Assembly: GCF_024586915.1 (NCBI RefSeq)
Contig: NZ_JANBVS010000015.1
Location: forward strand, 62,001-126,000
Direction: 5' to 3'
Length of the DNA: 64,000 nt
Source of the DNA: Bradyrhizobium sp. SRS-191
GTDB lineage: Bacteria > Pseudomonadota > Alphaproteobacteria > Rhizobiales > Xanthobacteraceae
Part shown: positions 1 through 11,890 of the stretch, piece by piece
Layout: every line of letters starts with the position of its first letter
Numbering within the stretch: position 1 is the stretch's first letter
Program-made: the position numbers and the translations under genes
The notes under the pieces: generated by a model
What the model was told of the DNA's origin: nothing
Seen by the model: only the letters and a program-made list of their open reading frames with translations
Database searches by the model: none

Positions 1-176
1 GGCACGTTCCAGTCGCGCGCGATCTTCACTGCGTAGTCCTCGCTCAGCACGGGATAGAAGATCGGCTGCTCGGGGAGGCGGGGTGGAAACCGCCGCATGC
101 CCGAGGCCTCGATCAAAGCGAGCTCCTTCGGGCCGACGGGGCGCCACAGCGTGACGGTGTTGCTTGGGGTGGTCAT
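1..176 (-). CDS. ADP-ribosylation/crystallin J1-like protein, partial (5' part)
   Basis: Reading leftward from an ATG at 174-176, the frame is open to the window edge and gives 58 residues. They begin MTTPSNTVTLWRPVGPKELA and continue through LPEQPIFYPVLSEDYAV. This matches a short protein family of rhizobia usually annotated as ADP-ribosylation/crystallin J1; I know the family by sequence, not by demonstrated function. The C-terminal part lies outside the window. The gene is divergent from recA, with about 340 bp between them. Confidence 0.72.
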   Translation of the reverse strand, partial: MTTPSNTVTLWRPVGPKELALIEASGMRRFPPRLPEQPIFYPVLSEDYAVKIARDWNV

Positions 177-516
177 GGGGTTCGTGCTGGCCCGAGGTCG
201 ATCGGATCCGCCCGACGAAGCAGAACCCAAGAGCCGGCGCAAGCGTCTCGCGTCGTCTGCAATTTTTGGTTGTGTCGAGGCCTGCCGCAGGCGAGGCGCG
301 CGAGATGCTGGAGCCGTGCCGCACGCTGTCGCCGCTCTCTGGCCGATGCTCGTTGAGGCCGCCGCCTCGGCGCGTTGCTGAAGCTGTGAACGGGCGCGAA
401 TGATTGAAAGAACATATTGCGAACAAAGAACAGATCGAGTACATTCACCTCAAGATTGCTGGCCGACCTCGTTAACCGTTTGTCCATCCCGCGAATCCCC
501 GCCATAAGGAGCGCCA
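177..516. other. Intergenic region upstream of recA
   Basis: About 340 bp between two divergent genes. It holds the LexA box at 410-424 and the recA leader with a GGAG-type ribosome site near 508-511. No credible gene is seen; the open frames here lack family resemblance. Confidence 0.7.
410..424. promoter_or_regulatory. LexA (SOS) box of recA
   Basis: The sequence GAACATATTGCGAAC is an exact GAAC-N7-GAAC, the reverse form of the alphaproteobacterial LexA operator GTTC-N7-GTTC. It lies about 92 bp before the recA start, where SOS boxes of this group occur. It predicts repression by LexA and induction by DNA damage. Confidence 0.88.
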
Positions 517-1605
517 ATGTCCGCCACAGCCCTGCGTATCGTCGAAGGTTCTTCCATGGATAAGAGTAAGGCGCTCTCCGCTGCGCTGTCCCAGATCGAG
601 CGTCAGTTCGGCAAGGGCTCGGTGATGAAGCTGGGCAAGAACGACCGCTCGATGGATGTCGAGACGGTCTCGACCGGCTCGCTCGGGCTCGACATCGCGC
701 TCGGCATCGGCGGTCTGCCGAAGGGGCGCATCGTCGAGATCTACGGGCCGGAATCGTCCGGCAAGACGACGTTGGCGCTGCACACGGTGGCGGAAGCGCA
801 GAAGAAGGGCGGCATCTGTGCCTTCATCGATGCCGAGCATGCGCTCGATCCGGTCTATGCGCGGAAGCTCGGCGTCAACATCGACGAACTCCTGATCTCG
901 CAGCCGGATACGGGTGAGCAGGCGCTGGAGATCTGCGACACGCTCGTGCGCTCGGGCGCGGTCGACGTTCTGGTCGTCGACTCCGTGGCGGCGCTGGTGC
1001 CGAAGGCCGAGCTCGAGGGCGAGATGGGCGAGTCGCTGCCCGGCCTGCAGGCCCGCCTGATGAGCCAGGCACTGCGCAAGCTGACGGCCTCGATCAACAA
1101 GTCCAATACCATGGTGATCTTCATCAACCAGATCCGCATGAAGATCGGCGTGATGTACGGCTCGCCGGAGACCACCACCGGCGGCAACGCGCTGAAGTTC
1201 TACGCGTCCGTGCGCTTGGACATCCGCCGCATCGGCGCGATCAAGGAGCGTGACGAGGTGATCGGCAACTCCACCCGCGTGAAGGTCGTGAAGAACAAGC
1301 TGGCGCCGCCGTTCAAGCAGGTCGAGTTCGACATCATGTACGGCGAGGGCGTGTCCAAGATGGGCGAGATCCTCGATCTCGGCGTCAAGGCCGGCATCGT
1401 CGAGAAGTCCGGCGCCTGGTTCTCCTATGACAGCCAGCGGCTCGGACAGGGTCGTGAGAACTCGAAGACGTTCCTCAAGACCAATCCGGACATGACCGCC
1501 AAGATCGAGGCCGCGATCCGCCAGAACTCCGGCCTGATCGCCGAGCAGATCCTGGCCGGCAATGCCGAGCGCGACTCCGACGACGAGGAGCCGGCGGAAG
1601 AATAG
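517..1605 (+). CDS. recA: Recombinase RecA
   Basis: A 362-residue RecA, the usual length for the family. RecA coats single-stranded DNA, drives homologous strand exchange and triggers LexA self-cleavage. The Walker A motif GPESSGKT is at residues 77-84 and the Walker B strand LVVDS near 152-156. Loop L2 and the QIRMKIGVMYGSPETTTGG segment are intact, and the C-terminus is acidic (DSDDEEPAEE). Rhizobial RecA proteins share the start MSATALRIVEGSS; an internal ATG at 556 (MDKSKALS) would also suffice. It is expected to be a single-gene unit under the upstream LexA box. Confidence 0.98.
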   Translation: MSATALRIVEGSSMDKSKALSAALSQIERQFGKGSVMKLGKNDRSMDVETVSTGSLGLDIALGIGGLPKGRIVEIYGPESSGKTTLALHTVAEAQKKGGICAFIDAEHALDPVYARKLGVNIDELLISQPDTGEQALEICDTLVRSGAVDVLVVDSVAALVPKAELEGEMGESLPGLQARLMSQALRKLTASINKSNTMVIFINQIRMKIGVMYGSPETTTGGNALKFYASVRLDIRRIGAIKERDEVIGNSTRVKVVKNKLAPPFKQVEFDIMYGEGVSKMGEILDLGVKAGIVEKSGAWFSYDSQRLGQGRENSKTFLKTNPDMTAKIEAAIRQNSGLIAEQILAGNAERDSDDEEPAEE

Positions 1606-1922
1606 GGTTAGTTACGACGGCAGCGGGCGGCTTGGACGCCGACATATCGGCGTCCCGGTGCCCGCTTGCTGATCTGTGGCGCTCTGCCAGCCTGTGCATC
1701 TGAACGTCTGCGCATCTGCAAGTCTGTGCGCCCTGGGCTGCTGCATTTTCGAATGCAGCGGGCACGTTTTTCCGAGCGCCGGACGCGATCTCATCAGAAT
1801 GGCTGAAAGCGGACGTGCGGTCCCGATCCGCACGGCGGCATTGCGTTGTCCGGTGCCGGTGTCTGGCGCCGGAAGCCGATTGCAAACGTGTTGGACCAAC
1901 AGGTCGTGCCGGAGCCAACAGC
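1606..1922. other. recA downstream intergenic region with short degenerate tandem repeat
   Basis: About 317 bp. It holds the hairpin described at 1623-1665 and about 2.5 copies of a 16-bp degenerate unit, CTGTGCATCTGAACGT, at 1692-1739. No gene is supported; open frames here end without a ribosome site or family resemblance. Confidence 0.55.
1623..1665 (+). terminator. Possible recA terminator hairpin
   Basis: A perfect 9-bp inverted repeat, GGACGCCGA/TCGGCGTCC with a CATA loop, is nested inside an outer GCGGGC/GCCCGC pair directly after recA. No T-tract follows, so it may be a Rho-assisted stop or an mRNA-stabilising structure. Confidence 0.45.
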
Positions 1923-2980
1923 ATGACGCGTTTGATTCTCGTCGCCGATGATCCCAGCGCCGGCGCGCTCCGGAGAGGCGGCTTCGCCGAACTGGTGGTG
2001 CCAATTCTGCATCGCTTCGTTTGGGGACCCTTGCCATCCGAGGCCGAACTCTCTGCGTATCTCCTGCCGCGCGGCGCGCGACGGAAGAGGGGGCATTGGC
2101 TGGATTTCGCCTCGCGCGGTGACTTCCTGGCGGTCGGTGGGCGGAGCCACGGTTTTCTCGAACTCGTCGATCGCTGCGACAGCGTCGAGCTGTGGATGGG
2201 CACCCGCCCCAACGATCAGTTGGTGCTGATCTGGTTGCTGGATCATCTGCGCGATCACGCCGAGATCGCGACGAAGATCGTGTTGCGACACCTCGATTCG
2301 CCAGGCTTCGAGGCTTTGGTCAGACAACCCGCCGACCGAACCATCGCCGGCGTTGCGCTTTCACGTGAGCATCTCGATCTGGGGCGGCTCGCATGGCAGG
2401 CATTTCGGGCGCCGACGCCGCAAGCCTGGTTCGATCTGTTGAAGCAGGATCTCAGTCCGCTGCCGCAGCTTCGCCGTTGCGTGCAGGAGATGCTGGATGA
2501 GCTGCCCGGCGTCGTCACGGGTCTCGGCGCGTCGGAGCTGAGACTTCTCGAACTGCTCTCGGCCGGTTACCAGCACCCATCGGACCTGCTTCCGCATCAT
2601 CGGGAGCGCTTTCAACGGCGCGTCTATGATTATTGGGAGGGCGGCATGTTGCTCGATGGCCTGGCACTCGCGCCGGTGCCGGCCATTTCAGGCCTCGCCG
2701 AATGGCCCTTCTCGGTCGACATGCACGACAGCCGTGAACGTCTCGCGCGCTACAAGGCCAGCACGCTGTTTCTCTCTCCGCTCGGCAAGGCCATCCTGGC
2801 CGGTGAGGAGGATTTCAGCAGCCACAATCCGATCCGGCGCTGGTGGGGCGGCACCGGATTGAGCAACGCCAATCTCTGGCGTTGGCATGCGGTGCTCATC
2901 GCTCCGGATCCCGACCGGCCCGACGTCGACGAATGTCGCGAGCCGTGGCGGCCGATCGATTGGGGCGTGCGTGAAGAGGC

Positions 2981-3002
<22 letters not shown>
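1923..3002 (+). CDS. DUF1835-like protein
   Basis: A 359-residue protein starting MTRLILVADDPSAGALRRGG. The first 120 residues have the DUF1835 pattern: a small-molecule or nucleotide-like loop (DDPSAGAL), a GPLPSEAELSAY segment, then CDSVELWMGTRPNDQLVLIW. The remainder is alpha-helical and ends in a winged-helix-like segment. The function of the family is not established. The frame is open upstream, but residues before the ATG at 1923 are arginine-rich and unlike the family. The last 22 bp overlap the 3' end of gcvP, which runs the opposite way. Confidence 0.8.
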
Positions 3003-5854
<2,852 letters not shown>

Positions 5855-5940
5855 GAGCAAATCCTCTAGGCCTCGTCACGCCCCGCGAAGGCAGGGCATC
5901 CATTATTCGTTGCTGTCGAGATCAGACTGAGGGAGCGCGG

Positions 5941-5976
5941 CGTACTGGATCGCCCGGTCGAGCCGGGCGATGACAG
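5941..5976. repeat. Palindromic intergenic element inside the gcv operon
   Basis: Between gcvH and gcvP lies CGTACTGGATCGCCCGG followed by a mirrored CCGGGCGAT and GACAG. The same words occur in the double element at 19856-19958, so this is a dispersed REP-like hairpin that has landed inside a transcribed operon. Confidence 0.7.
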
Positions 5977-6002
5977 AGGTGAGTGTCGCCGCACCGCGGC
6001 TC

Positions 6003-6368
6003 TCACGCGGTGTGCGCCTTGTAGGCGGCCTCATCCATCAGGCCGCCGAGCTCCGCCTTGTCGGCGATCTTGAGCTTGAAGAACCAGGCCTTGCCATCGG
6101 CGTCGGTGTTGACCAGCGCCGGCTCGTCGACGATGGCCTGGTTGACCTCGACCACCTCGCCGGTGATCGGCGCGTAGACGTCGGAGGCGGCCTTGACCGA
6201 TTCGACCACGGCGGCGGCCTCGGTCTTCTTCAGCGCGCGGCCGACCTGCGGCAGCTCCACGAACACGACGTCGCCGAGCTGCGCCTGCGCGTAGTCGGTG
6301 ATGCCGATGGTGGCGACATCGCCGTCGATGCTGAGCCATTCATGGTCGGAGGTGTACAGCGTGGTCAT
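6003..6368 (-). CDS. gcvH: Glycine cleavage system H protein
   Basis: A 121-residue lipoyl carrier protein. The lipoylated lysine is K59 in the motif VESVKAASD. This is the shuttle that receives aminomethyl groups from GcvP and presents them to GcvT and the dihydrolipoamide dehydrogenase. It lies 24 bp after gcvT in the same operon. The start ATG at 6366-6368 gives MTTLYTSDHEWLS, a canonical N-terminus. Confidence 0.97.
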   Translation of the reverse strand: MTTLYTSDHEWLSIDGDVATIGITDYAQAQLGDVVFVELPQVGRALKKTEAAAVVESVKAASDVYAPITGEVVEVNQAIVDEPALVNTDADGKAWFFKLKIADKAELGGLMDEAAYKAHTA

Positions 6369-6392
6369 GGACGTCCTTCAGCGCTTGCAGGT

Positions 6393-7547
6393 TCAACGTT
6401 TGTAGGTGTTGGGGACAAAAGGCGTGGCGGCGACGCGCAGCGGCAGGCGCTGCCCGCGCACGTCGGCGAACAACTGGGTGTCGAGCGCGGCGAGGGCGGT
6501 CGGAACGTAGCCCATGGCGACGGGCGCATTCAGCGTCGGGCCGAAGCCGCCGGAGGTGACCTTGCCGACCGGCTCGCCGCCGTCAGCGCTGGCGAACAGC
6601 ACCGCGCCCTCGCGGACCGGCGCGCGGCCCTCGGGCCGCAGCCCAACGCGGCGGCGGGCCGCGCCGCCGTCGAACTGCGCCAGGATCTTCGCCGCGCCCG
6701 GAAAGCCGCCGGCGCGCGCGCCGCCCGTGCGCCGGACCTTCTGCACCGACCATTCCAGCGCCGCCTCGACGGGCGTCGTGGTGGTGTCGATGTCGTGGCC
6801 ATAGAGGCAGAGCCCCGCTTCGAGCCGCAGGCTGTCGCGGGCGCCGAGCCCGATCGGCAGCACGTCCTTGTCGGACAGCAGCGCTTCCGCAAGCTGCTCG
6901 GCCTCGTCGGCCGGCACCGAGATCTCGTAGCCGTCCTCGCCGGTATAGCCGGAGCGCGAGACGTAGCAGGCGAGACCGTCGACCGTGCGCGGGCCCGAAT
7001 CCATGAACCGCATGCCGTCGGCCTCTGCACAGAATTTCGCCAGCACGCTTGCCGCCTTCGGCCCCTGCAGCGCCAGCAGCGCGCGGTCGGTCAGCGGCTG
7101 CACGTCGCAGACGTCGGACAAGCCGTTGCGCAGCAGCTGGATATCGGCCTCCTTGCAGGCGGCATTCACCACCAGCACCAGATGCTCGCCGAAATTTGCC
7201 ACCATCAGGTCGTCGAGAATGCCGCCGTCGGCATGGGTGAACTGGGCGTAGCGCTGGCGGCCCGCGGGGATGCCGATGATGTCCTGCGGCACCAGCCGCT
7301 CCAGCGCAGCCGCGGCGTCGGCGACAGTGCCGGATTTCGGCACCAGCGCGACCTGGCCCATATGCGAGACATCGAACAACCCGGCGGCGGCGCGGGTATG
7401 GAGGTGCTCCTTGAGCACGCCGGGCGCGTATTGCACGGGCATCTCATAGCCCGCGAACGGCACCATCTTGCCGCCGAGGCTGACATGCAGCGCATGCAGC
7501 GGCGTTCGCTTCAAAGAGGAGGGAGTTGCAGCAGCCGGTTCAGCCAT
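6393..7547 (-). CDS. gcvT: Aminomethyltransferase, glycine cleavage T-protein
   Basis: A 384-residue T-protein that transfers the methylene group of aminomethyl-lipoyl-H to tetrahydrofolate and releases ammonia. The signature segments PLHALHVSLGGKMVPFAGYE, LFDVSHMGQV, SRSGYTGEDGYEI and LGARDSLRLEAGLCLYG are all present. The start at 7547 (MAEPAAATPSS) is chosen because a GAGGA site precedes it and the riboswitch ends shortly upstream. The frame stays open much further, but only through the riboswitch and the strand opposite alaS. First gene of gcvTHP. Confidence 0.96.
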   Translation of the reverse strand: MAEPAAATPSSLKRTPLHALHVSLGGKMVPFAGYEMPVQYAPGVLKEHLHTRAAAGLFDVSHMGQVALVPKSGTVADAAAALERLVPQDIIGIPAGRQRYAQFTHADGGILDDLMVANFGEHLVLVVNAACKEADIQLLRNGLSDVCDVQPLTDRALLALQGPKAASVLAKFCAEADGMRFMDSGPRTVDGLACYVSRSGYTGEDGYEISVPADEAEQLAEALLSDKDVLPIGLGARDSLRLEAGLCLYGHDIDTTTTPVEAALEWSVQKVRRTGGARAGGFPGAAKILAQFDGGAARRRVGLRPEGRAPVREGAVLFASADGGEPVGKVTSGGFGPTLNAPVAMGYVPTALAALDTQLFADVRGQRLPLRVAATPFVPNTYKR

Positions 7548-7565
7548 CAGGGGTCCTCGCGCGGT

Positions 7566-7583
7566 TCCTCGGGACCAGTCCCG
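7566..7583 (-). promoter_or_regulatory. Inverted repeat between riboswitch and gcvT start
   Basis: On the minus strand TCGGGAC-TG-GTCCCGA forms a short palindrome about 20 nt before the gcvT start codon and just after aptamer 2. It lacks a U-tract, so a translational expression platform near the ribosome site is more likely than a terminator. This is inference. Confidence 0.4.
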
Positions 7584-7599
7584 AAAAACGCTACCGAAG

Positions 7600-7795
7600 C
7601 CCCATCTGTCGCTGTGCCTGAGAGTATTATCCCGTCGGCGGACGCCTCCCGGGATCAGGCCCGGCCAGCGTCTCTTTCCAGATGCAGTTGAAGTCGCGAG
7701 GGTCCTTTTGCCTGAGAGTTTCCGGGGCGGTTGCTCCTTCGGCGCCGACCCCTGAAGTTCAAGCTGAACCTCAAGAGACGGTCTCTCCCGACGCG
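7600..7795 (-). promoter_or_regulatory. Tandem glycine riboswitch
   Basis: On the minus strand two glycine aptamers are arranged in tandem. Aptamer 1 runs from GGGAGAGACC through GGCGCCGAAGGAGCAA to AACTCTCAGGCAAAAGGACC. A short linker leads to aptamer 2, with GGAAAGAGACGC and ACTCTCAGGCACAGCGACAG. The paired core words CCGAAGG and CTCAGGCA are diagnostic of the gcvT RNA family. It sits in the leader of gcvTHP and should switch expression on when glycine is high. Confidence 0.92.
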
Positions 7796-7982
7796 ACTGT
7801 CGTTGAGTAGCGGCGACAAAACACCAGCTCAACCGAGCTGTCAACGCGTCACCGTGGCTTTCAACCAGCTTTAGGAGCCGTGCAGCAACCCCATGATGTT
7901 TCTGCACAGTTTCTGGACACGCGATAGTCCCTTGTCTAAAAGCAATGCCGCCGAATTCCCGGACTTCTTCGATTGGATTGCT

Positions 7983-10664
7983 ATGAGCGGCGTCAACGAG
8001 ATCAGGTCGACCTTCCTCAATTTCTTCGCTGCGAACGGCCACGAGATCGTGCCGTCCTCGCCGCTCGTGCCGCGCAACGACCCGACTTTGATGTTCACGA
8101 ACGCCGGCATGGTGCAGTTCAAGAACGTCTTCACCGGCGTCGAGAAGCGGCCCTACAACCGCGCCACCACGTCGCAGAAATGCGTCCGCGCCGGCGGCAA
8201 GCACAACGACCTCGACAATGTCGGCTACACCGCCCGGCATCACACCTTCTTCGAGATGCTCGGCAACTTCTCCTTCGGCGACTACTTCAAGGAGAACGCG
8301 ATCGAGCTCGCCTGGAAGCTGGTCACCAAGGAGTTCGGCCTCCCGAAGGACAAGCTGACCGCGACCGTCTATATCGACGACGACGAGGCGTTCGGGCTCT
8401 GGAAGAAGATCGCGGGCCTCCCTGAGTCGCGCATCATCCGCATCGCCGGCTCGGACAATTTCTGGCAGATGGGCGACACCGGCCCGTGCGGCCCGTGCTC
8501 GGAGATCTTCTACGACCATGGCGACAAGATCTGGGGCGGCCCTCCGGGATCGCCGGAGGCGGATGGCGACCGCTTCATCGAGATCTGGAACCTCGTGTTC
8601 ATGCAGTACGAGCAGCTCGAGGGCGGCGTCCGCAATCCCCTGCCGAAGCCGTCGATCGACACCGGCGCGGGCCTCGAGCGCGTCGCCGCGGTGCTGCAGG
8701 GCAAGCACGACAATTACGACATCGACCTGTTCGTCGCGCTGATCCGCGCCATCGCCGACCTCACCAATGCCGATCCGCAGGGCCCGCAGAAGGCGAGCCT
8801 GCGCGTCATCGCTGATCATCTCCGCGCCTCGTCGTTCCTGATCTCGGATGGCGTGCTGCCGTCCAACGAAGGCCGTGGCTACGTGCTGCGCCGGATCATG
8901 CGCCGCGCGATGCGCCACGCTCAGCTGCTCGGCGCGCGCGAACCGCTGATGCATAAGCTGGTCGGCGCGCTCACCCGCGAGATGGGTCAGGCCTATCCCG
9001 AGCTGATCCGCGCCGAGTCGCTGATCAAGGAGACGCTGCGCCTGGAGGAGACGCGTTTCCGCAAGACCCTGGAGCGCGGCCTTGCGATCCTCGACGAGAA
9101 GTCGGCCTCGCTCGCCAAGGGCGACATGTTCGACGGCGACGTCGCCTTCACCTTGTACGACACCTACGGCTTCCCGCTCGACCTCACGCAGGACGCGCTG
9201 AAGTCGCGCGGCATCAGCGTCGATCAGGCGTCCTTCACTGACGCGATGGAGCGTCAGAAGGCAAAGGCGCGCGCTGCCTGGGCCGGTTCGGGCGAGGCGG
9301 CCACCGAGACCGTCTGGTTCCCGCTGCGCGAGAAGCTCGGCGCCACCGAATTCCTCGGCTACGACACCGAAACCGCCGAGGGCGCGGTGACCGCGCTGGT
9401 CAAGGACGGCGCCGAGGTCGACAGCCTCAAGGCCGGCGAGAGCGGGGTGATCGTGCTCAACCAGACGCCGTTCTACGGCGAGTCCGGCGGCCAGGTCGGC
9501 GACACCGGCGTGATGACCGGCGACGGCGTCCGCGTCCGCATCACCGACACGCAGAAGAAGGCCGGCGACCTGTTCGCGCATATCGGCACCGTGGAGCAGG
9601 GCACACTCAAGCTCGGCACTGCGCTGCAGCTCGACGTCGATCATGGCCGCCGCTCGGCGATCCGCGCCAACCATTCGGCGACCCACATCCTGCACGAGGC
9701 GCTGCGTCAGGTGCTCGGCGACCACATCGCCCAGCGCGGCTCGCTGGTCTCGCCCGACCGCCTGCGCTTCGACTTCGTCCATCCGAAGCCGATTTCGCCC
9801 GAGGAGCTCGCCCGCGTCGAGGACATCGCCAATGACGTCGTGCTGGAGAATGCCGAGGTCACGACCCGGCTGATGGGGCTCGACGATGCCCGCGAGGCCG
9901 GTGCGCGTGCGCTGTTCGGCGAGAAATATGGCGACGAGGTCCGTGTCGTCTCGATGGGCCATGCCGCGCGCGACCATGGCGCCAACGCAATGGGCTGGTC
10001 GGTCGAGCTGTGCGGCGGCACGCATGTCAAGCGCACCGGCGACATCGGCCTGATCGCGGTGACCTCGGAGAGCGCAGTGGCCTCCGGCGTCCGCCGCATC
10101 GAGGCGCTGACGGCGCGTGGCGCCCGCGCGCATGCCAACCACAATCTCTCGCTCGCCAAGGCCGCCGCGGCCGAACTGCGCACCACGGTGGACGAAGTTC
10201 CGGCGCGCATCACCGCGCTGATGGAGGAGCGCAAGAAGCTCGAGCGTGAGCTGTCGGATGCGCGCAAGAAGCTCGCGATGGGCAGCGGCACCTCGATCGG
10301 CAACGGCTCGCCGGCGGCTGGCGTCCGCGACGTCGGCGGCATCAAGCTGATGGCCCGCGCTGTCTCCGGCATCGAGATGAAGGATCTCAAGTCGCTCGCC
10401 GACGAGGCCAAGAAGCAGCTCGGTTCGGGCGTCGTCGCGCTGGTGGCGACTTCCGAGGACGGCAAGGCCGGCGTCGTGGTCGGTGTGACTGCCGATCTCA
10501 CATCGCGCTTCAACGCGGTGGAGCTGGTGCGCGCGGCGTCGGAGGCGCTGGGCGGCAAGGGCGGCGGCGGCCGTCCCGACATGGCCCAGGCCGGCGGCCC
10601 CGATGGCACCAAGGCGGAGGCCGCACTGGCCGCGATCGAGAGCGCGATCGGCAAGGCCGGCTAG
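7983..10664 (+). CDS. alaS: Alanine-tRNA ligase
   Basis: An 893-residue class II alanyl-tRNA synthetase. It begins MSGVNEIRSTFLNFF and contains class II motif 1, GNFSFGDYFKE and motif 3 NEGRGYVLRRIMRRAMRH. The editing domain carries HSATH at 564-568 and the zinc cysteine/histidine CGGTH at 677-681. The C-Ala domain ends in a glycine-rich GGKGGGGRPDMAQAGG segment typical of the family. The earlier in-frame ATG at 7893 adds 30 residues not found in the family, so 7983 is preferred. It diverges from the gcv riboswitch promoter region. Confidence 0.97.
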   Translation: MSGVNEIRSTFLNFFAANGHEIVPSSPLVPRNDPTLMFTNAGMVQFKNVFTGVEKRPYNRATTSQKCVRAGGKHNDLDNVGYTARHHTFFEMLGNFSFGDYFKENAIELAWKLVTKEFGLPKDKLTATVYIDDDEAFGLWKKIAGLPESRIIRIAGSDNFWQMGDTGPCGPCSEIFYDHGDKIWGGPPGSPEADGDRFIEIWNLVFMQYEQLEGGVRNPLPKPSIDTGAGLERVAAVLQGKHDNYDIDLFVALIRAIADLTNADPQGPQKASLRVIADHLRASSFLISDGVLPSNEGRGYVLRRIMRRAMRHAQLLGAREPLMHKLVGALTREMGQAYPELIRAESLIKETLRLEETRFRKTLERGLAILDEKSASLAKGDMFDGDVAFTLYDTYGFPLDLTQDALKSRGISVDQASFTDAMERQKAKARAAWAGSGEAATETVWFPLREKLGATEFLGYDTETAEGAVTALVKDGAEVDSLKAGESGVIVLNQTPFYGESGGQVGDTGVMTGDGVRVRITDTQKKAGDLFAHIGTVEQGTLKLGTALQLDVDHGRRSAIRANHSATHILHEALRQVLGDHIAQRGSLVSPDRLRFDFVHPKPISPEELARVEDIANDVVLENAEVTTRLMGLDDAREAGARALFGEKYGDEVRVVSMGHAARDHGANAMGWSVELCGGTHVKRTGDIGLIAVTSESAVASGVRRIEALTARGARAHANHNLSLAKAAAAELRTTVDEVPARITALMEERKKLERELSDARKKLAMGSGTSIGNGSPAAGVRDVGGIKLMARAVSGIEMKDLKSLADEAKKQLGSGVVALVATSEDGKAGVVVGVTADLTSRFNAVELVRAASEALGGKGGGGRPDMAQAGGPDGTKAEAALAAIESAIGKAG

Positions 10665-10666
10665 CC

Positions 10667-11890
10667 GTGCCGCTGCTCGGGCCGGGCGAGAGCGTTCGCA
10701 GCCCCGATCTGCGGGACCGGCTCTACGAGTTGCTCGAGCACGACCATCTGCCGAGCACGCACGGCTCGCGCTTCGTGCAGCTGATCGTGCTCGTCATTAC
10801 GCTCGACGTGCTGGCGGTGGTGCTGGCGTCCGATCCGGACATTGCCGCCAGCTTCGGCTGGCCGCTGCGGCTGATCAAGATCACAGCACTGATCGTGTTC
10901 GCCGCCGAGTATGCCGCGCGGCTCTGGAGCGTCGCCGGCCACATGCCGAGGCGCCAATCGCCGTGGCGGGACCGCCTGGCCTACGCGCTCTCCGCGCTCG
11001 GCATCATCGACCTCTTGTCCTTCGTCCCGGCCACGATTGCGCTCGCGCTCGGCGACCGCGGCCTGGAAGCGGTCAGCATCGTCCTGCCGTTCCTCAAGCT
11101 GGTGCGCTATTCGCCGGCGCTGCGCTCGCTGTTGTCGGCCGTACAGGCCGAGCGCCGCACTCTGGTCGGTTGCCTCGTGATCCTGGCCGGCGCGGTGCTG
11201 CTGTTCGCCTCGCTGCTCTACGCCGTCGAGCGCGACGTGCAGCCGGACAAGTTCGGCACCATCCCGCATGCGATGTGGTGGGCGATCGTGACGCTCGGCA
11301 CCGTCGGCTATGGCGACGTCGTGCCGGTGACGCCGCTCGGCCGCATCATCACCGTGGTCGCGATCATCTGGGGCTTTGCGATGATCGCGCTGCCGGTGGC
11401 CATCATCTCCACGGCGTTCGCCGAGGAGATCAAGCGGCGCGATTTCGTCGTCACCTGGGGCATGCTCGCCAAGGTGCCGCTGTTCTCGCATCTCAACGCC
11501 TCGGAGATTGCCGACATCATGCGGCTGCTCCGCGCCCGCACGATCGAATCCGGCGAGGTGCTGGTGCGGCGCGGCGATGCGGCGTCCTCGATGTATTTCA
11601 TCACCGCGGGCGAGGTCGAGATCGAGCTGCCGACGCAATGCGTCAAGCTCGCCGACGGCACCTTCTTCGGCGAGATCGCGCTCCTGCACCGAACCAAGCG
11701 CTCCGGCACCGTCACCGCCACGCGCAAGACAAGGCTGCTGGTGCTGGACGCCCAGGATTTCCACGCCCTGATCGCCCGCATGCCGGCGCTGGCTGCGCAT
11801 GTCAGGACCATCGCGAAAGCCCGCATGGCCGATTCCGGCGATCTCGCCATCGCGGAGCTATCGCAGGCCGAGCACGAGGATGAGGTGTGA
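10667..11890 (+). CDS. Cyclic nucleotide-gated potassium channel (MloK1-like)
   Basis: A 407-residue membrane protein with six membrane segments in the first 245 residues. The potassium selectivity filter TLGTVGYGD lies at residues 209-217 and is preceded by the pore helix HAMWWAIVT. After a short linker, a cyclic nucleotide-binding domain (about 265-385) carries FFGEIALLHRTKRSGTV, with the phosphate-binding arginine. The layout matches the Mesorhizobium channel MloK1; S4 has few charges, suggesting ligand rather than voltage gating. The GTG start is 2 bp after the alaS stop, so translation may be coupled. Confidence 0.9.
   Translation: MPLLGPGESVRSPDLRDRLYELLEHDHLPSTHGSRFVQLIVLVITLDVLAVVLASDPDIAASFGWPLRLIKITALIVFAAEYAARLWSVAGHMPRRQSPWRDRLAYALSALGIIDLLSFVPATIALALGDRGLEAVSIVLPFLKLVRYSPALRSLLSAVQAERRTLVGCLVILAGAVLLFASLLYAVERDVQPDKFGTIPHAMWWAIVTLGTVGYGDVVPVTPLGRIITVVAIIWGFAMIALPVAIISTAFAEEIKRRDFVVTWGMLAKVPLFSHLNASEIADIMRLLRARTIESGEVLVRRGDAASSMYFITAGEVEIELPTQCVKLADGTFFGEIALLHRTKRSGTVTATRKTRLLVLDAQDFHALIARMPALAAHVRTIAKARMADSGDLAIAELSQAEHEDEV

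Noticed and set aside
6393..10142. Very long minus-strand frame including gcvT
   Set aside because: Only the part from 7547 downward is gcvT. The remainder crosses the riboswitch and the strand opposite alaS.
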